Shown one piece after another: positions 1 through 7,117 of a DNA stretch of 18,045 nt (position 1 is the first letter of the stretch; each line of letters opens with the position of its first letter). A program made the translations under genes and the position numbers. The notes below the pieces were generated by a model. It was not told the origin of the DNA. It did no database searches and saw only the letters and a list, made by a program, of their open reading frames with translations. Source of the stretch: Betaproteobacteria bacterium (GTDB taxonomy: Bacteria > Pseudomonadota > Gammaproteobacteria > Burkholderiales > SG8-39); NCBI GenBank assembly GCA_009693435.1, contig SHXF01000086.1:1-18045 (forward strand). Reading direction: 5' to 3'.

Positions 1-300
1 GCGCTGAATTCCTCCGGCGTGTTGCCCACCGGTTCTATCCGCAGTCCGGTCAGGCGGTTGCGTATCGTGATGTCGCCCAGCACCCTGATCATGTCGCGGT
101 GAATGACGGCAACGATTTCCCTGGGCGTCTTCGCGGGCAGGAACAGTCCGCCCCCAGGCATTGACGTCGAATCCCGGCAGGCCGGATTCCGCCAGGGTCG
201 GCACCTCGGGCACCAGGCGCGAGCGCTGCAGGCTCGCGACGCCCAGCGCCTTGAGTTTCCCCGCACGCACCGACTCCAGGCTGCGCACCGATGGCGCGTC
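1..300 (-). pseudogene. Fragment of a Bug/TctC solute-binding protein gene (frameshifted)
   Basis: The minus strand encodes the C-terminal part of a tripartite-tricarboxylate-type receptor. Bases 1-271 match 1335-1606, inside the intact receptor gene at 1268-2260, almost base for base. The fragment has one extra C in a C-run (five C at 151-155 against four in the intact copy), which breaks the frame after the segment ending GLPGFDVN. Homology fades near 272, though an open frame with plausible receptor residues (SLESVRAGKLK) continues to about 300. The 3' end of the gene lies outside the window. It is best read as a dead duplicate, since neither the N-terminal domain nor a signal peptide is present here. 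Only a handful of substitutions separate the copies, so the duplication looks recent. Confidence 0.8.
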
Positions 301-540
301 ATTTCTTTGGCATGATCGGCCAGTAACGACCCGAACTGGTAGCCGAGTTTCTTGCGAACCGGCCGTTCCGGAGCTGGCGCTCGAAGTCTGAACGCCGCTA
401 TGCAATCACGATCCGGATTCAGGACGCACGACGCGCCTCCGGCAGTCCGCATGAACGCGGCCGTTATAGCCGATGCCGGCGGCCGGATGCGATAACCAAC
501 TCACCGCAGCCTATTGAAGATGCGCGGTTAAAATGCCGCG

Positions 541-832
541 ATGCGAGTTATTTCCAAGAAATCTCTCAGGGAAGTTTTGGGAGCAATATCCCGAGGCGAA
601 ATCGGTATTGGAAGAGTGGTTCAAGAATGCCTCGCACACCGCGGCGACGATATTTCCGGGTTTGCGTCAGACATTTGGCTCCGCGGACTATGTGGATGGA
701 ATCACAATTTTCGACGTCGGTGGAAACAAGTATCGCATCGCCGCCGTAATTCATTACGATAAGCAGCGTTTATACGTGAGGCAGGTCATGACTCACGCCG
801 AGTACGACAAAAACACATGGAGAAAGAAATGA
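541..832 (+). pseudogene. higB: HigB-family toxin (mRNA interferase), frameshifted near its N-terminus
   Basis: The C-terminal 80 or so residues match HigB-type toxins: FWEQYPEA, an acidic helix ending EEWFKNA, then FDVGGNKYRIAAVIHYDKQRLYVRQV and a closing THAEYDK. HigB toxins are ribosome-associated mRNA endonucleases that fold like RelE. The expected start, MRVISKKSLRE from the ATG at 541, is in a different frame from the rest. Removing a single G at 574 restores a normal HigB sequence (SLREFWEQYPEA). So either a one-base insertion killed the gene, or translation from an upstream in-frame ATG at 533 makes a 99-residue protein with a replaced N-terminus (MPRCELFPRNLSGK). Its stop overlaps the next start (ATGA at 829-832). 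Family assignment rests on remembered motifs; a sequencing error is also possible. Confidence 0.75.
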
Positions 833-1062
833 ACGCGGAAATTGATTTTCAACGACTGGTGCCCGCGTGGCAGGCCCTCCAGTCCGCCATGCCCCTCGCT
901 CACATTGAAAATGAGTCGGACTACAGCCGTGCCCTTGCAGTGCTGAATACCCTGCTCGATACCGTTCGGGATGACAGCAATCACCCACTCTACTCCTTGA
1001 TTTCGGTTGTAGGTGATTTGATCGAAACCTACGAAATCGACCACGAACCGATGGCCAAATAG
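829..1062 (+). CDS. higA: HigA-like antitoxin, N-terminal part only (no HTH)
   Basis: This is a 77-residue acidic protein starting MNAEIDFQRLVPAWQALQSAMPLAHIENESDYSRALAVLNTLLD and ending VGDLIETYEIDHEPMAK. It resembles the N-terminal region of HigA antitoxins that pair with HigB. In that family the stretch ending in an EDYE/TYE-H-P motif is followed by a helix-turn-helix domain of about 50-60 residues. Here a TAG stop follows at once, and I see no HTH in any forward frame downstream. The chosen ATG at 829 overlaps the toxin stop by four bases and follows a purine-rich AGAAAG; an ATG at 817 is also in frame. A protein of this kind might still bind toxin but would not be expected to autoregulate through DNA binding. 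It could equally be a decayed remnant. Confidence 0.65.
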   Translation: MNAEIDFQRLVPAWQALQSAMPLAHIENESDYSRALAVLNTLLDTVRDDSNHPLYSLISVVGDLIETYEIDHEPMAK

Positions 1063-1267
1063 GAGGATTTAGCCGCGGCGCTGCCCCAATTTCCAATGGC
1101 GCTCGCGTTGCCGTTATCGTCAGCCTCCTGTTTGAGTCCTGGTCGGAAGGCAAGCCGCCGAGCCGCTTTCCCCGCACCACGCCGCTTGAAGGCGGGGCAG
1201 GTTGTCTTGAACAATAGCTTTCGCGCCCCGCGCACACCGGTCCCGCACACCCGCGTGTATCCCGCTC

Positions 1268-2260
1268 TCATTGCAGGGTGATCCCCGCCGATTTGATCAC
1301 CTTCGCCCAATATGGAATTTCGGCGGCGATCTGAGCGCTGAATTCCTCCGGCGTGTTGCCCACCGGTTCTATCCCCAGTCCGATCAGGCGGTTGCGTATC
1401 GTGATGTCGCCCAGCACCCTGATCATGTCGCGGTGAATGACGGCAACGATTTCCCTGGGCGTCTTCACCGGCAGGAACAGTCCGCCCCAGGCATTGACGT
1501 CGAATCCCGGCAGGCCGGATTCCGCCAGGGTCGGCACCTCCGGCACCAGGCGCGAGCGCTGCAGGCTCGCGACGCCCAGCGCTTTGAGTTTGCCCGCGCG
1601 CACCTGCGGCATGACAAACAGTCCGTTGAAGTTGAATGCGATCTCCCCGGTGATCGTCGCCACCGCCATTTCCGGTCCGCCCTTGTAGGTCACGTGCACC
1701 ACATCCAGTCCGGCCCGCTGCTTCAGCAGTTCAGCGGCAAGGTGCAGCGGCGTGCCGTGTCCGGTGGAGGAGTAATTCAGTTTGCCCGGACGGGCTTTGA
1801 CGTAATCGATCAGTTCGCTCACCGAGTTGACCGGCAGCGCTGCCGAAACGATGAGCACCGTCGGCGTCGCGTAGATCATGGACACGGGCAGGAAATCGCG
1901 CACCGGATCGAATGACAGCTTCGCGAACAGCGAGACATTCACCACGATGGGCCCGCTTGCGGTGAGCAGCATCGTGTACCCGTCCGGCTCGGCTTTCGCG
2001 ACCAGGTCGGCGCCGATGTTGCCGCCTGCGCCCGGTTTATTTTCCACCACCACCGGCTGGCCCCACAACGCGGTCAGGCTTTGCGCCAGCACGCGCGCGA
2101 CCGAGTCGCTCGGCCCGCCGGGCGAATAGCCCACGATGATTCTCGAGGGCCTGACCGGATAGGACTGCGCACCGGCGGTCGCGGCAAACACTGCCGCCGC
2201 CAGCAACAGGACGGCACAGATCGACGGGCGGAGCAGCGTTCCATTCCTGCTCATCTTCAT
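1268..2260 (-). CDS. Bug/TctC-family periplasmic solute-binding protein
   Basis: This 330-residue protein has a signal peptide over about residues 1-31 (hydrophobic core SICAVLLLAAAVFAATAGA, cleavage before QSYP). The family signature follows: YPVRPSRIIVGYSPGGPSDSVAR, GQPVVVENKPGAGGNIGADLVAKAEPDGYTML, RPGKLNYSSTGHGTPLHLAAELL and HVTYKGG. Proteins of this family bind small organic acids in the periplasm and pass them to a TctAB transporter or to a sensor. No TctA or TctB gene is visible in the window, so this is an orphan receptor. The start is supported by GAGGAG about 7-8 bases upstream of the ATG. Its 3' half is duplicated at 1-271. The ligand cannot be predicted. The lipoprotein gene at 2473 is divergent, so the 212-base gap should hold promoters for both. 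Confidence 0.92.
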   Translation of the reverse strand: MKMSRNGTLLRPSICAVLLLAAAVFAATAGAQSYPVRPSRIIVGYSPGGPSDSVARVLAQSLTALWGQPVVVENKPGAGGNIGADLVAKAEPDGYTMLLTASGPIVVNVSLFAKLSFDPVRDFLPVSMIYATPTVLIVSAALPVNSVSELIDYVKARPGKLNYSSTGHGTPLHLAAELLKQRAGLDVVHVTYKGGPEMAVATITGEIAFNFNGLFVMPQVRAGKLKALGVASLQRSRLVPEVPTLAESGLPGFDVNAWGGLFLPVKTPREIVAVIHRDMIRVLGDITIRNRLIGLGIEPVGNTPEEFSAQIAAEIPYWAKVIKSAGITLQ

Positions 2261-2472
2261 GTCAGTCTCCTCGGTACACAGGAAATCGGATGCGGCGACA
2301 AGCGCGCTTAGTGTAACTTCCCCGGCGGGCCGTATCGTTTATTCGCCGAAATGCGGCGCGCGCTTCGTGGCACGACCGTTGCGGGCTATCGCGCCGCCGT
2401 CTACCATGGGGCCGGGGCGCTCACACGCCGCGAATGGATGCGGACGGAACTGAGACCGGACAAGGAGGGTAC

Positions 2473-3186
2473 ATGCGAGAGCACATGCACAAGCACATGC
2501 GGGCACGTCTCATTCTTGCAGTCGTCCTGGTCTGCGGGCTCGCGGCCTGCGGCAAATCGAACAAGGAAAACCCGTTCGCGCCCGGCACGGCGATGTACCA
2601 GCACTTCGAGGACATCACGGCGAAAGTCAAAGCCCATCCCAAGCTCGACGCGGAAATAAAGCAGGCGAAGAACCGCTACCAGGCCATGACCATAGGCGGC
2701 ACCCTGGTCAAGAAGGGCATGTCCAAGCTCGACGACGCGTCGCTGGTGCGCCTCGCCAGGCTGATCCCGGAGTTGCTGGACGGGATGAGTCCGCAGAGTT
2801 GCGGCGCGCTGGTCCGGGGCAAGACTTCGAGCTCGAGCGGAAAGGGGCCTGAGCGCGAGTTCCTGGAGTCATTGGGCAAGGGCGACCCCGAAAAAGGGCG
2901 CAGTTATCTCGACCTGGTCTATCTCGCGCTGGCCACGGCTGTCGATGATCCTTTCACACCCTCGCCGCCCCATCCGGTGGAACTGCGGGCGGCATTCCAG
3001 AATCTGCTGGGCGGCCGGTTCACCGAACAACAGCGCAAGGACATCATCGACACCCTGACCGCCGGCAAGCGGGCGAAGGACGAAGACACGTGCTGGGCAG
3101 TCAAGGCGCTGTATGCCAACATCGGCGTCACCCCGACGCAACACCGGCGCGTCATCCTGCGTTATCTCGCAAGCGTAGAAATCTGA
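2473..3186 (+). CDS. Putative lipoprotein of unknown function
   Basis: This 237-residue protein begins with a basic, His/Met-rich segment (MREHMHKHMRAR), a hydrophobic stretch (LILAVVLVCG) and a lipobox LAAC, with Cys26 as the likely lipidated residue. The +2 residue is Gly, so outer-membrane delivery is plausible. The mature part is helical, soluble-looking and charged, with two further cysteines (in the QSCGAL and DEDTCWAV segments). I recognise no catalytic motif or named family. The start at 2473 is fixed by a strong AAGGAGG five bases upstream (2462-2468); a longer frame from 2434 lacks such a site. The hydrolase gene begins 32 bases downstream, so the two probably share a transcript. 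Confidence 0.8.
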   Translation: MREHMHKHMRARLILAVVLVCGLAACGKSNKENPFAPGTAMYQHFEDITAKVKAHPKLDAEIKQAKNRYQAMTIGGTLVKKGMSKLDDASLVRLARLIPELLDGMSPQSCGALVRGKTSSSSGKGPEREFLESLGKGDPEKGRSYLDLVYLALATAVDDPFTPSPPHPVELRAAFQNLLGGRFTEQQRKDIIDTLTAGKRAKDEDTCWAVKALYANIGVTPTQHRRVILRYLASVEI

Positions 3187-3218
3187 CCGTCGAAGCGCGA
3201 GTCCGTACGTCCTCGACG

Positions 3219-3890
3219 ATGCTCAACAGCCTGCCCGAAAAAATCGACCCGCGCTGGACCGCCGTGCTGGTGGTCGACATGCAGAACGATTTCGTATCAC
3301 CGGGCGGCGTGTGGGCCGAAAGCGGCGCGGACATCTCCATGGGCTGGCAGGCGCTGGCATGCATCGTCCGGCTGATCGCGCGGGCGCGGCGCCACGCGGT
3401 GCCGGTGTACTTCGTGCGCTCGACCTACAACTCGGCCGATAACCGCCATCTGTCGGACGTCTGGCTGCAGCAGGCGGGCCGCAGCCCCAGCCGGCGCTTT
3501 GTAAACATTCCGGTGTGCGTGGAAGGCAGCTGGGGTTGGGAACTCGCGGCCGGGCTCGAGCCGCGCGCCGGTGATAGCGTCATCACCAAACACCGCTACA
3601 GCGCGTTTCACCGCACCGACCTCGATGCAAGCCTGAAAGCAAACGGCATACGGACCTTGCTTGTCACCGGCGTCGGCACGTCGGTGTGCGTCGAAAGCAC
3701 CGTCCGCCACGCGTTCGAACACGACTATTACAGCGTCATCGTCGGCGATGGCTGCGGGGCCTACACGCGCGAAGTGCACGAGCAGGCGCTCACGCGGATG
3801 AATATGATGTACGGCGAGGTGGCGACGAGCGATGCCATTTTCGCATCGTGGGACGCGCTGGCGGCAACAGCACCGGTCACTCGGGCTTGA
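3219..3890 (+). CDS. Isochorismatase-like cysteine hydrolase
   Basis: This is a 223-residue cytoplasmic protein of the isochorismatase/nicotinamidase superfamily. The catalytic triad is visible as Asp20 (VVDMQNDF), Lys124 (VITKHRYSAF) and Cys157 (VTGVGTSVCVEST); the GTSVCV segment provides the usual cis-peptide and nucleophile elbow. Members hydrolyse amide, ureido or ether bonds, for example N-carbamoylsarcosine, ureidoacrylate, nicotinamide or isochorismate. The conserved Cys points to an amidase-type reaction rather than true isochorismatase, which has a different residue there, but the substrate is unknown. The ATG at 3219 was chosen because the domain begins directly after it; the ribosome binding site is weak. 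Its 3' end overlaps the convergent tctC gene by 14 bases. Confidence 0.88.
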   Translation: MLNSLPEKIDPRWTAVLVVDMQNDFVSPGGVWAESGADISMGWQALACIVRLIARARRHAVPVYFVRSTYNSADNRHLSDVWLQQAGRSPSRRFVNIPVCVEGSWGWELAAGLEPRAGDSVITKHRYSAFHRTDLDASLKANGIRTLLVTGVGTSVCVESTVRHAFEHDYYSVIVGDGCGAYTREVHEQALTRMNMMYGEVATSDAIFASWDALAATAPVTRA

Positions 3891-4869
3891 TGCCGGCGTC
3901 GCCGACGAATTTGCGGTAGACGATGGTGTGCTTTGCGATCGTTTCGGCGAACTCGGCCGGCGTGCTCGCCGCCACTTCGAAACCGGCGCCTTCGAGTTTC
4001 GCCCGCACCTCGGTGGCAGCGGTGGCCCGGTTCACTTCGGCATTGAGGCGCGCCACGATGGCGGCCGGCAGACCCGCGGGGCCGACCAGCGCGAAGTACA
4101 GTTCCGGCACCTCGTAGCCGGCGACGCCGGACTCCACGATGGTAGGCGCGTCGGGCGCGGCGCTGGCACGTTTCGGCTGCAGCACCCCCAGCATGCGCAG
4201 CTTGCCCGCGCGCACGTGCGGGATGACGTTCGACAGCACGATGCAGGCGAGCGGTATCTGTCCGCCGAGCACATCGTTCAAGGCGGGCGCGCCGCCCTTG
4301 TAGGCAATGTGCTCCATGCTGAGTCCGGCCGCCGTCTTGAGCAGTTCCACCCCGACATGCGAAGTAAGGCCCACCCCGGAACTGCCGTAGGAAAGCTTGC
4401 CCGGATTTTTCTTCGCGTAATCGATCAGTTCGCGGATGCTGTTGATGTTGAGCGAGGGATGCGCCACCAGCGCCTGGGGCACGGTCACCACCGGGCCGAT
4501 CGCGGTGAAATCACGACCCGCGTCGAACGGCACATTGCGGTAAAAGAGCGGATAGACGTTGTGCGGCGGATAGGCGGTCAAGAGCAGCGTGTGACCGTCG
4601 GCCGCCGACTTGGCGACGATATCCGTGCCGATGATGCCGGTCCCGCCGCTGCGGTTGTCTATCACCAGCGACTGGCCGAGCGCTTCGCCCATTTTCATGC
4701 CGACGGTGCGCGCCACAACGTCGACCGCGCCCCCCGCGGGATAGGGAACGACCAGGCGGATCGGCTTGAGGGGCCAGGCTTGCGCGCATGCGACCAGCGG
4801 GACGCAAAGCAATGCGGCCAGGACAGCGCGCCTCAGTACCATGAGGACCATGAGGACCATGAGAACCAT
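3877..4869 (-). CDS. Bug/TctC-family periplasmic solute-binding protein with repeat-bearing signal peptide
   Basis: This is a 330-residue receptor. Motifs in order are WPLKPIRLVVPYPAGGAVDVVAR, GQSLVIDNRSGGTGIIGTDIVAKSAADGHTLL, PGKLSYGSSGVGLTSHVGVELL, HIAYKGG and VRAGKLRMLGVLQPKR. The start at 4869 follows AAGGAG with a six-base spacer; a longer frame from 4917 has no such support. The N-terminus is unusual: MVL is repeated four times by a 9-bp tandem repeat, followed by RRAVLAALLCVPLVACAQAWP. The basic residues therefore come after a hydrophobic MVL block, unlike the usual positive-then-hydrophobic order. VACA also resembles a loose lipobox, but cleavage at AQA is equally likely. The gene lies 87 bases downstream of the aldehyde dehydrogenase on the same strand, probably in one operon. 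Confidence 0.9.
   Translation of the reverse strand: MVLMVLMVLMVLRRAVLAALLCVPLVACAQAWPLKPIRLVVPYPAGGAVDVVARTVGMKMGEALGQSLVIDNRSGGTGIIGTDIVAKSAADGHTLLLTAYPPHNVYPLFYRNVPFDAGRDFTAIGPVVTVPQALVAHPSLNINSIRELIDYAKKNPGKLSYGSSGVGLTSHVGVELLKTAAGLSMEHIAYKGGAPALNDVLGGQIPLACIVLSNVIPHVRAGKLRMLGVLQPKRASAAPDAPTIVESGVAGYEVPELYFALVGPAGLPAAIVARLNAEVNRATAATEVRAKLEGAGFEVAASTPAEFAETIAKHTIVYRKFVGDAGIKPE
4834..4869 (-). repeat. 9-bp tandem repeat (4 units) in the signal-peptide coding region
   Basis: On the minus strand four units read ATGGTTCTC, ATGGTCCTC, ATGGTCCTC and ATGGTACTG, each encoding Met-Val-Leu. The two central units are identical. The unit is a multiple of three, so gain or loss of units would lengthen or shorten the signal peptide without breaking the frame. 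Each unit also supplies an ATG in frame, giving four possible start codons. Confidence 0.9.
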
Positions 4870-4956
4870 ACACATCTCCTTGACGCGAATTGAAGTCGCG
4901 GGCTTCCAACCTGACACTTCACAATGCGCGCCTGCTTGCGCTCAGCCTGCTTGCAC

Positions 4957-6528
4957 TTAGCCACCCTGCGCGCCCAGCAACCGCTGTATCACCGGACGCG
5001 ATCCTTCAAGCGCCACGCGCTGCATGTAGAACGCCAGGGCACGCACCCCGCCCAGTTCTTCGCCGCCTCCTGCCCGCCCCGGACCGCCGTGCACGAGTTG
5101 CGGCAACACGGTTCCCGGACCGGGTGAGAACTCGATCTTGGGATGTCCCAGGTAGACCCTGCCGTTATACGGTGCAATGCCCAGGACCATTTCCTCTATC
5201 CAGCGCAGATCCTCGGAATACAGGGAGGACACCAGTCCGCCGTTGCCGCGCGCCACGATAGCCGCCGCTTCGGCGGCTCCGCCCGAGTAAGCGAGCAGCG
5301 AAGCCACCGGACCGAAGACCTCGTGCGCGTGTACCGCCGCGGCGGGCGCGCCCGCCGCGAATTCAACCAGCACCGGCGAGATGAAATATCCCTTGCCGGC
5401 CTCAACACCCATTGCCGCAAATGGCGCGGCGCTGCCAAAGACAAGTTTTCCTTCGCTCGCCAGGCGCTCGACACCCGCGCGCGCGTCGGCCAGCTGCGTA
5501 GCGGTGGCGAGCGGCCCCATGCGGACCTCGCTGAGCGCGGGATTGCCCACGCGCACACCTTCCAGCATCGCGATCAGATCATCGCGCACGGCAGCGGCGA
5601 TCGTGTCCGGGACGATCACGCGCCGGATGGCCGTGCATTTTTGGCCGGCCTTCTGCGTCATGTCGCGCTGCACGTCTTTCAGGAACAACTCGTACATGTC
5701 GCTGCCGGGCGCGACGTCCGGCCCGAGCACCGCCGCGTTCAGGCTGTCCGCCTCTACATTCACCCGCACCGATTCGCGTATCACATTGGGCAGGGCGCGG
5801 ATGCGCGCAGCGGTATCCCCCGAACCGGTGAAGGCGAGTACGTCCTGCGCGCCCAGCAGCGCGGTCAGGTCGCGCGGCGCGCCGCAGAGCAGCGACAACG
5901 CGCCGGCCGGGAGGATCTTTGTTTCCACCAGTATTTCCATGACGCGGTGCGCGACCAGAGCGGAACTGGTGGCCGGCTTGCTCACCACGGGCATCCCCGC
6001 GAGCAGCGCCGCCGCCGCTTTCTCGGCGAAGCCCCAGGTGGGAAAATTGAAGGCATTGATGTGCACCGCCACCCCCGCGCGCGGCACGCTCAGATGCTGG
6101 CCGTGAAAGCGCGGTGAACGGCCGAGTTGCAGGCCTTCGCCATCGGTGAGGACGCGCGACGCGCCCAGGCTCTCGCCGATCTCCGCATAGGTGGAAAGCG
6201 AGAAAATCGCGCCTTCAACGTCGAACTTGGCGTCCGAGCGGGTATTGCCGCCGTTGGCGACCGCGAGGTCGAGCAACTCGTCGCGATGCGCCTGCATGGC
6301 CTGCGCCATGGCCTTGAGCAGCGCCCCGCGCTCGGCGAAGCTCAGTGCGCGCAGCGCAGCGCCACCGACCTTGCGCGCGTGATCCAGCGCCGCGGCGAGG
6401 TCGATGCCTTCGCTGCTCGCGGCGGCCAGCGGTTCTTCGGTGGCCGGATTCAACAATACCTGCGGTGTTCCCGTGCCTTCGACCCACCGGTCACCCAGGT
6501 AACTTGCGAGCGTTTTCATCGTGGACAT
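4957..6528 (-). CDS. PaaZ-type aldehyde dehydrogenase (CoA-linked semialdehyde dehydrogenase), stand-alone
   Basis: This is a 523-residue NAD(P)-dependent aldehyde dehydrogenase. The catalytic Cys298 is in KAGQKCTAIRR and the general-base Glu259 in NVEADSLN; Asn161 lies in HINAFNFP and Lys184 in VVSKPATSS. The closing LVHGGPGRAGGGEELGGVRALAFYMQRVALEGS is characteristic of the PaaZ dehydrogenase domain and of the related BoxD. PaaZ oxidises the ring-opened semialdehyde of phenylacetyl-CoA catabolism; BoxD acts similarly in the benzoyl-CoA epoxide pathway. The C-terminal hydratase half of bifunctional PaaZ is absent, so the ring-opening step must be elsewhere or the substrate differs. No paa or box genes are nearby. 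Two starts are possible (6528 or 6519); 6528 follows a weak GATGGA. Confidence 0.88.
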   Translation of the reverse strand: MSTMKTLASYLGDRWVEGTGTPQVLLNPATEEPLAAASSEGIDLAAALDHARKVGGAALRALSFAERGALLKAMAQAMQAHRDELLDLAVANGGNTRSDAKFDVEGAIFSLSTYAEIGESLGASRVLTDGEGLQLGRSPRFHGQHLSVPRAGVAVHINAFNFPTWGFAEKAAAALLAGMPVVSKPATSSALVAHRVMEILVETKILPAGALSLLCGAPRDLTALLGAQDVLAFTGSGDTAARIRALPNVIRESVRVNVEADSLNAAVLGPDVAPGSDMYELFLKDVQRDMTQKAGQKCTAIRRVIVPDTIAAAVRDDLIAMLEGVRVGNPALSEVRMGPLATATQLADARAGVERLASEGKLVFGSAAPFAAMGVEAGKGYFISPVLVEFAAGAPAAAVHAHEVFGPVASLLAYSGGAAEAAAIVARGNGGLVSSLYSEDLRWIEEMVLGIAPYNGRVYLGHPKIEFSPGPGTVLPQLVHGGPGRAGGGEELGGVRALAFYMQRVALEGSRPVIQRLLGAQGG

Positions 6529-6556
6529 TCCATCATTTACGGTTTGAAGACCAGCA

Positions 6557-6661
6557 CTACTTCGGCCGCATCTGCTGCAGGCCGTCGACGAGTTCGGCCG
6601 GGCTGATGCGGCCGTCGCGGTCAGTGTCCAGAATCGCGAAGCGAGCCGATCGGCAGGGCAT
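6557..6661 (-). pseudogene. C-terminal remnant of an EF-hand protein
   Basis: The minus strand encodes 34 residues from a possible ATG at 6661, ending ARFAILDTDRDGRISPAELVDGLQQMRPK. DTDRDGRISPAE is a textbook EF-hand calcium loop: D at positions 1, 3 and 5, G at 6, I at 8 and E at 12, flanked by helices. EF-hands nearly always come in pairs, and only one is here. The upstream in-frame sequence (Arg/Pro-rich, running to 6877) does not look like real protein. I read it as the surviving 3' end of a larger gene. It lies 28 bases upstream of the aldehyde dehydrogenase and may be transcribed with it. A functional single-EF-hand microprotein cannot be excluded. Confidence 0.6.
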
Positions 6662-6773
6662 TGTTGTGGGTTGGTTGCGCCATGGTAGCAACCATACCAG
6701 ATTGCAGATCATGCGCGGGGGATCGGGCGCACGGAGTGAGCGCGGCCGGGCGCATCGGGCGAGCACCAACATT

Positions 6774-6847
6774 GTAGGGCGCAGATTCATCGCGCCATGG
6801 TCGCGGGAATGACCAGCAGTATTCGGCGCGCTGAAGCTGCGCCCTAC
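6774..6847. repeat. Inverted pair of 23-bp REP-like elements
   Basis: The 23 bases at 6774-6796 (GTAGGGCGCAG, then ATTCAT, then CGCGCC) recur as the reverse complement at 6825-6847, with about three or four differences. The arms are 28 bases apart. Each copy contains an internal GGCGC...GCGCC palindrome, so each could fold alone or pair with the other. The shape matches extragenic palindromic (REP/BIME-type) elements. Copies elsewhere in the genome cannot be seen from here. Confidence 0.7.
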
Positions 6848-6932
6848 GGCTGCACTCTGCGGCAATGATAATGCCACCGCTCGGCGGCTATCCTCTCATC
6901 CTGGTTCAATGCGGTAGCTGACGGTACAACAG

Positions 6933-6982
6933 TTTGAATCGCACCCTTTGAATCGCACCCCAATCGCGCCCCAATCGCACCC
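6933..6982 (+). repeat. Short tandem repeat, core AATCGCACCC x4
   Basis: Two exact 14-base units (TTTGAATCGCACCC at 6933-6946 and 6947-6960) are followed by two 11-base units (CAATCGCGCCC at 6961-6971 and CAATCGCACCC at 6972-6982). Together they make four copies of a common core. The cluster lies about 135 bases upstream of the receptor start at 7118, where it could be an array of regulator sites or simply slippage. Confidence 0.8.
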
Positions 6983-7117
6983 CTTTGGGCGCCGGAGATG
7001 ATGGGCGCGTGGGCCCTGTGCTAGGCTGGACGCGCGGTTGGCGGCACCGTCGCATCCGGCGGCAGTGCGCGCGCATGAACACGTTTCAAACGCACGGTAC
7101 AAAAGGGGGGAATTTCA

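Larger units (their letters stand above)
6662..7117. other. Gene-free divergent spacer with two kinds of repeat
   Basis: This 456-base stretch separates the minus-strand aldehyde dehydrogenase block from the plus-strand receptor/Rieske block. I see no convincing coding sequence. It holds an inverted pair of REP-like elements (6774-6847) and a short direct-repeat cluster (6933-6982). Promoters for the plus-strand block should lie here, but no clear -35/-10 pair stands out. Confidence 0.6.

Noticed and set aside
301..391. Minus-strand fragment reading KKLGYQFGSLLADHAKEM beside the receptor fragment
   Set aside because: It looks protein-like but is too short to assign, and it is in a different frame from the receptor fragment; it may be chance.
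3832..4893. Plus-strand open frame of 353 codons
   Set aside because: It is antisense to the receptor at 3877-4869, has Arg/His/Gly-rich shadow composition and no recognisable motif.
5143..6117. Plus-strand open frame of 324 codons
   Set aside because: It is antisense to the aldehyde dehydrogenase, whose motifs are complete on the minus strand.
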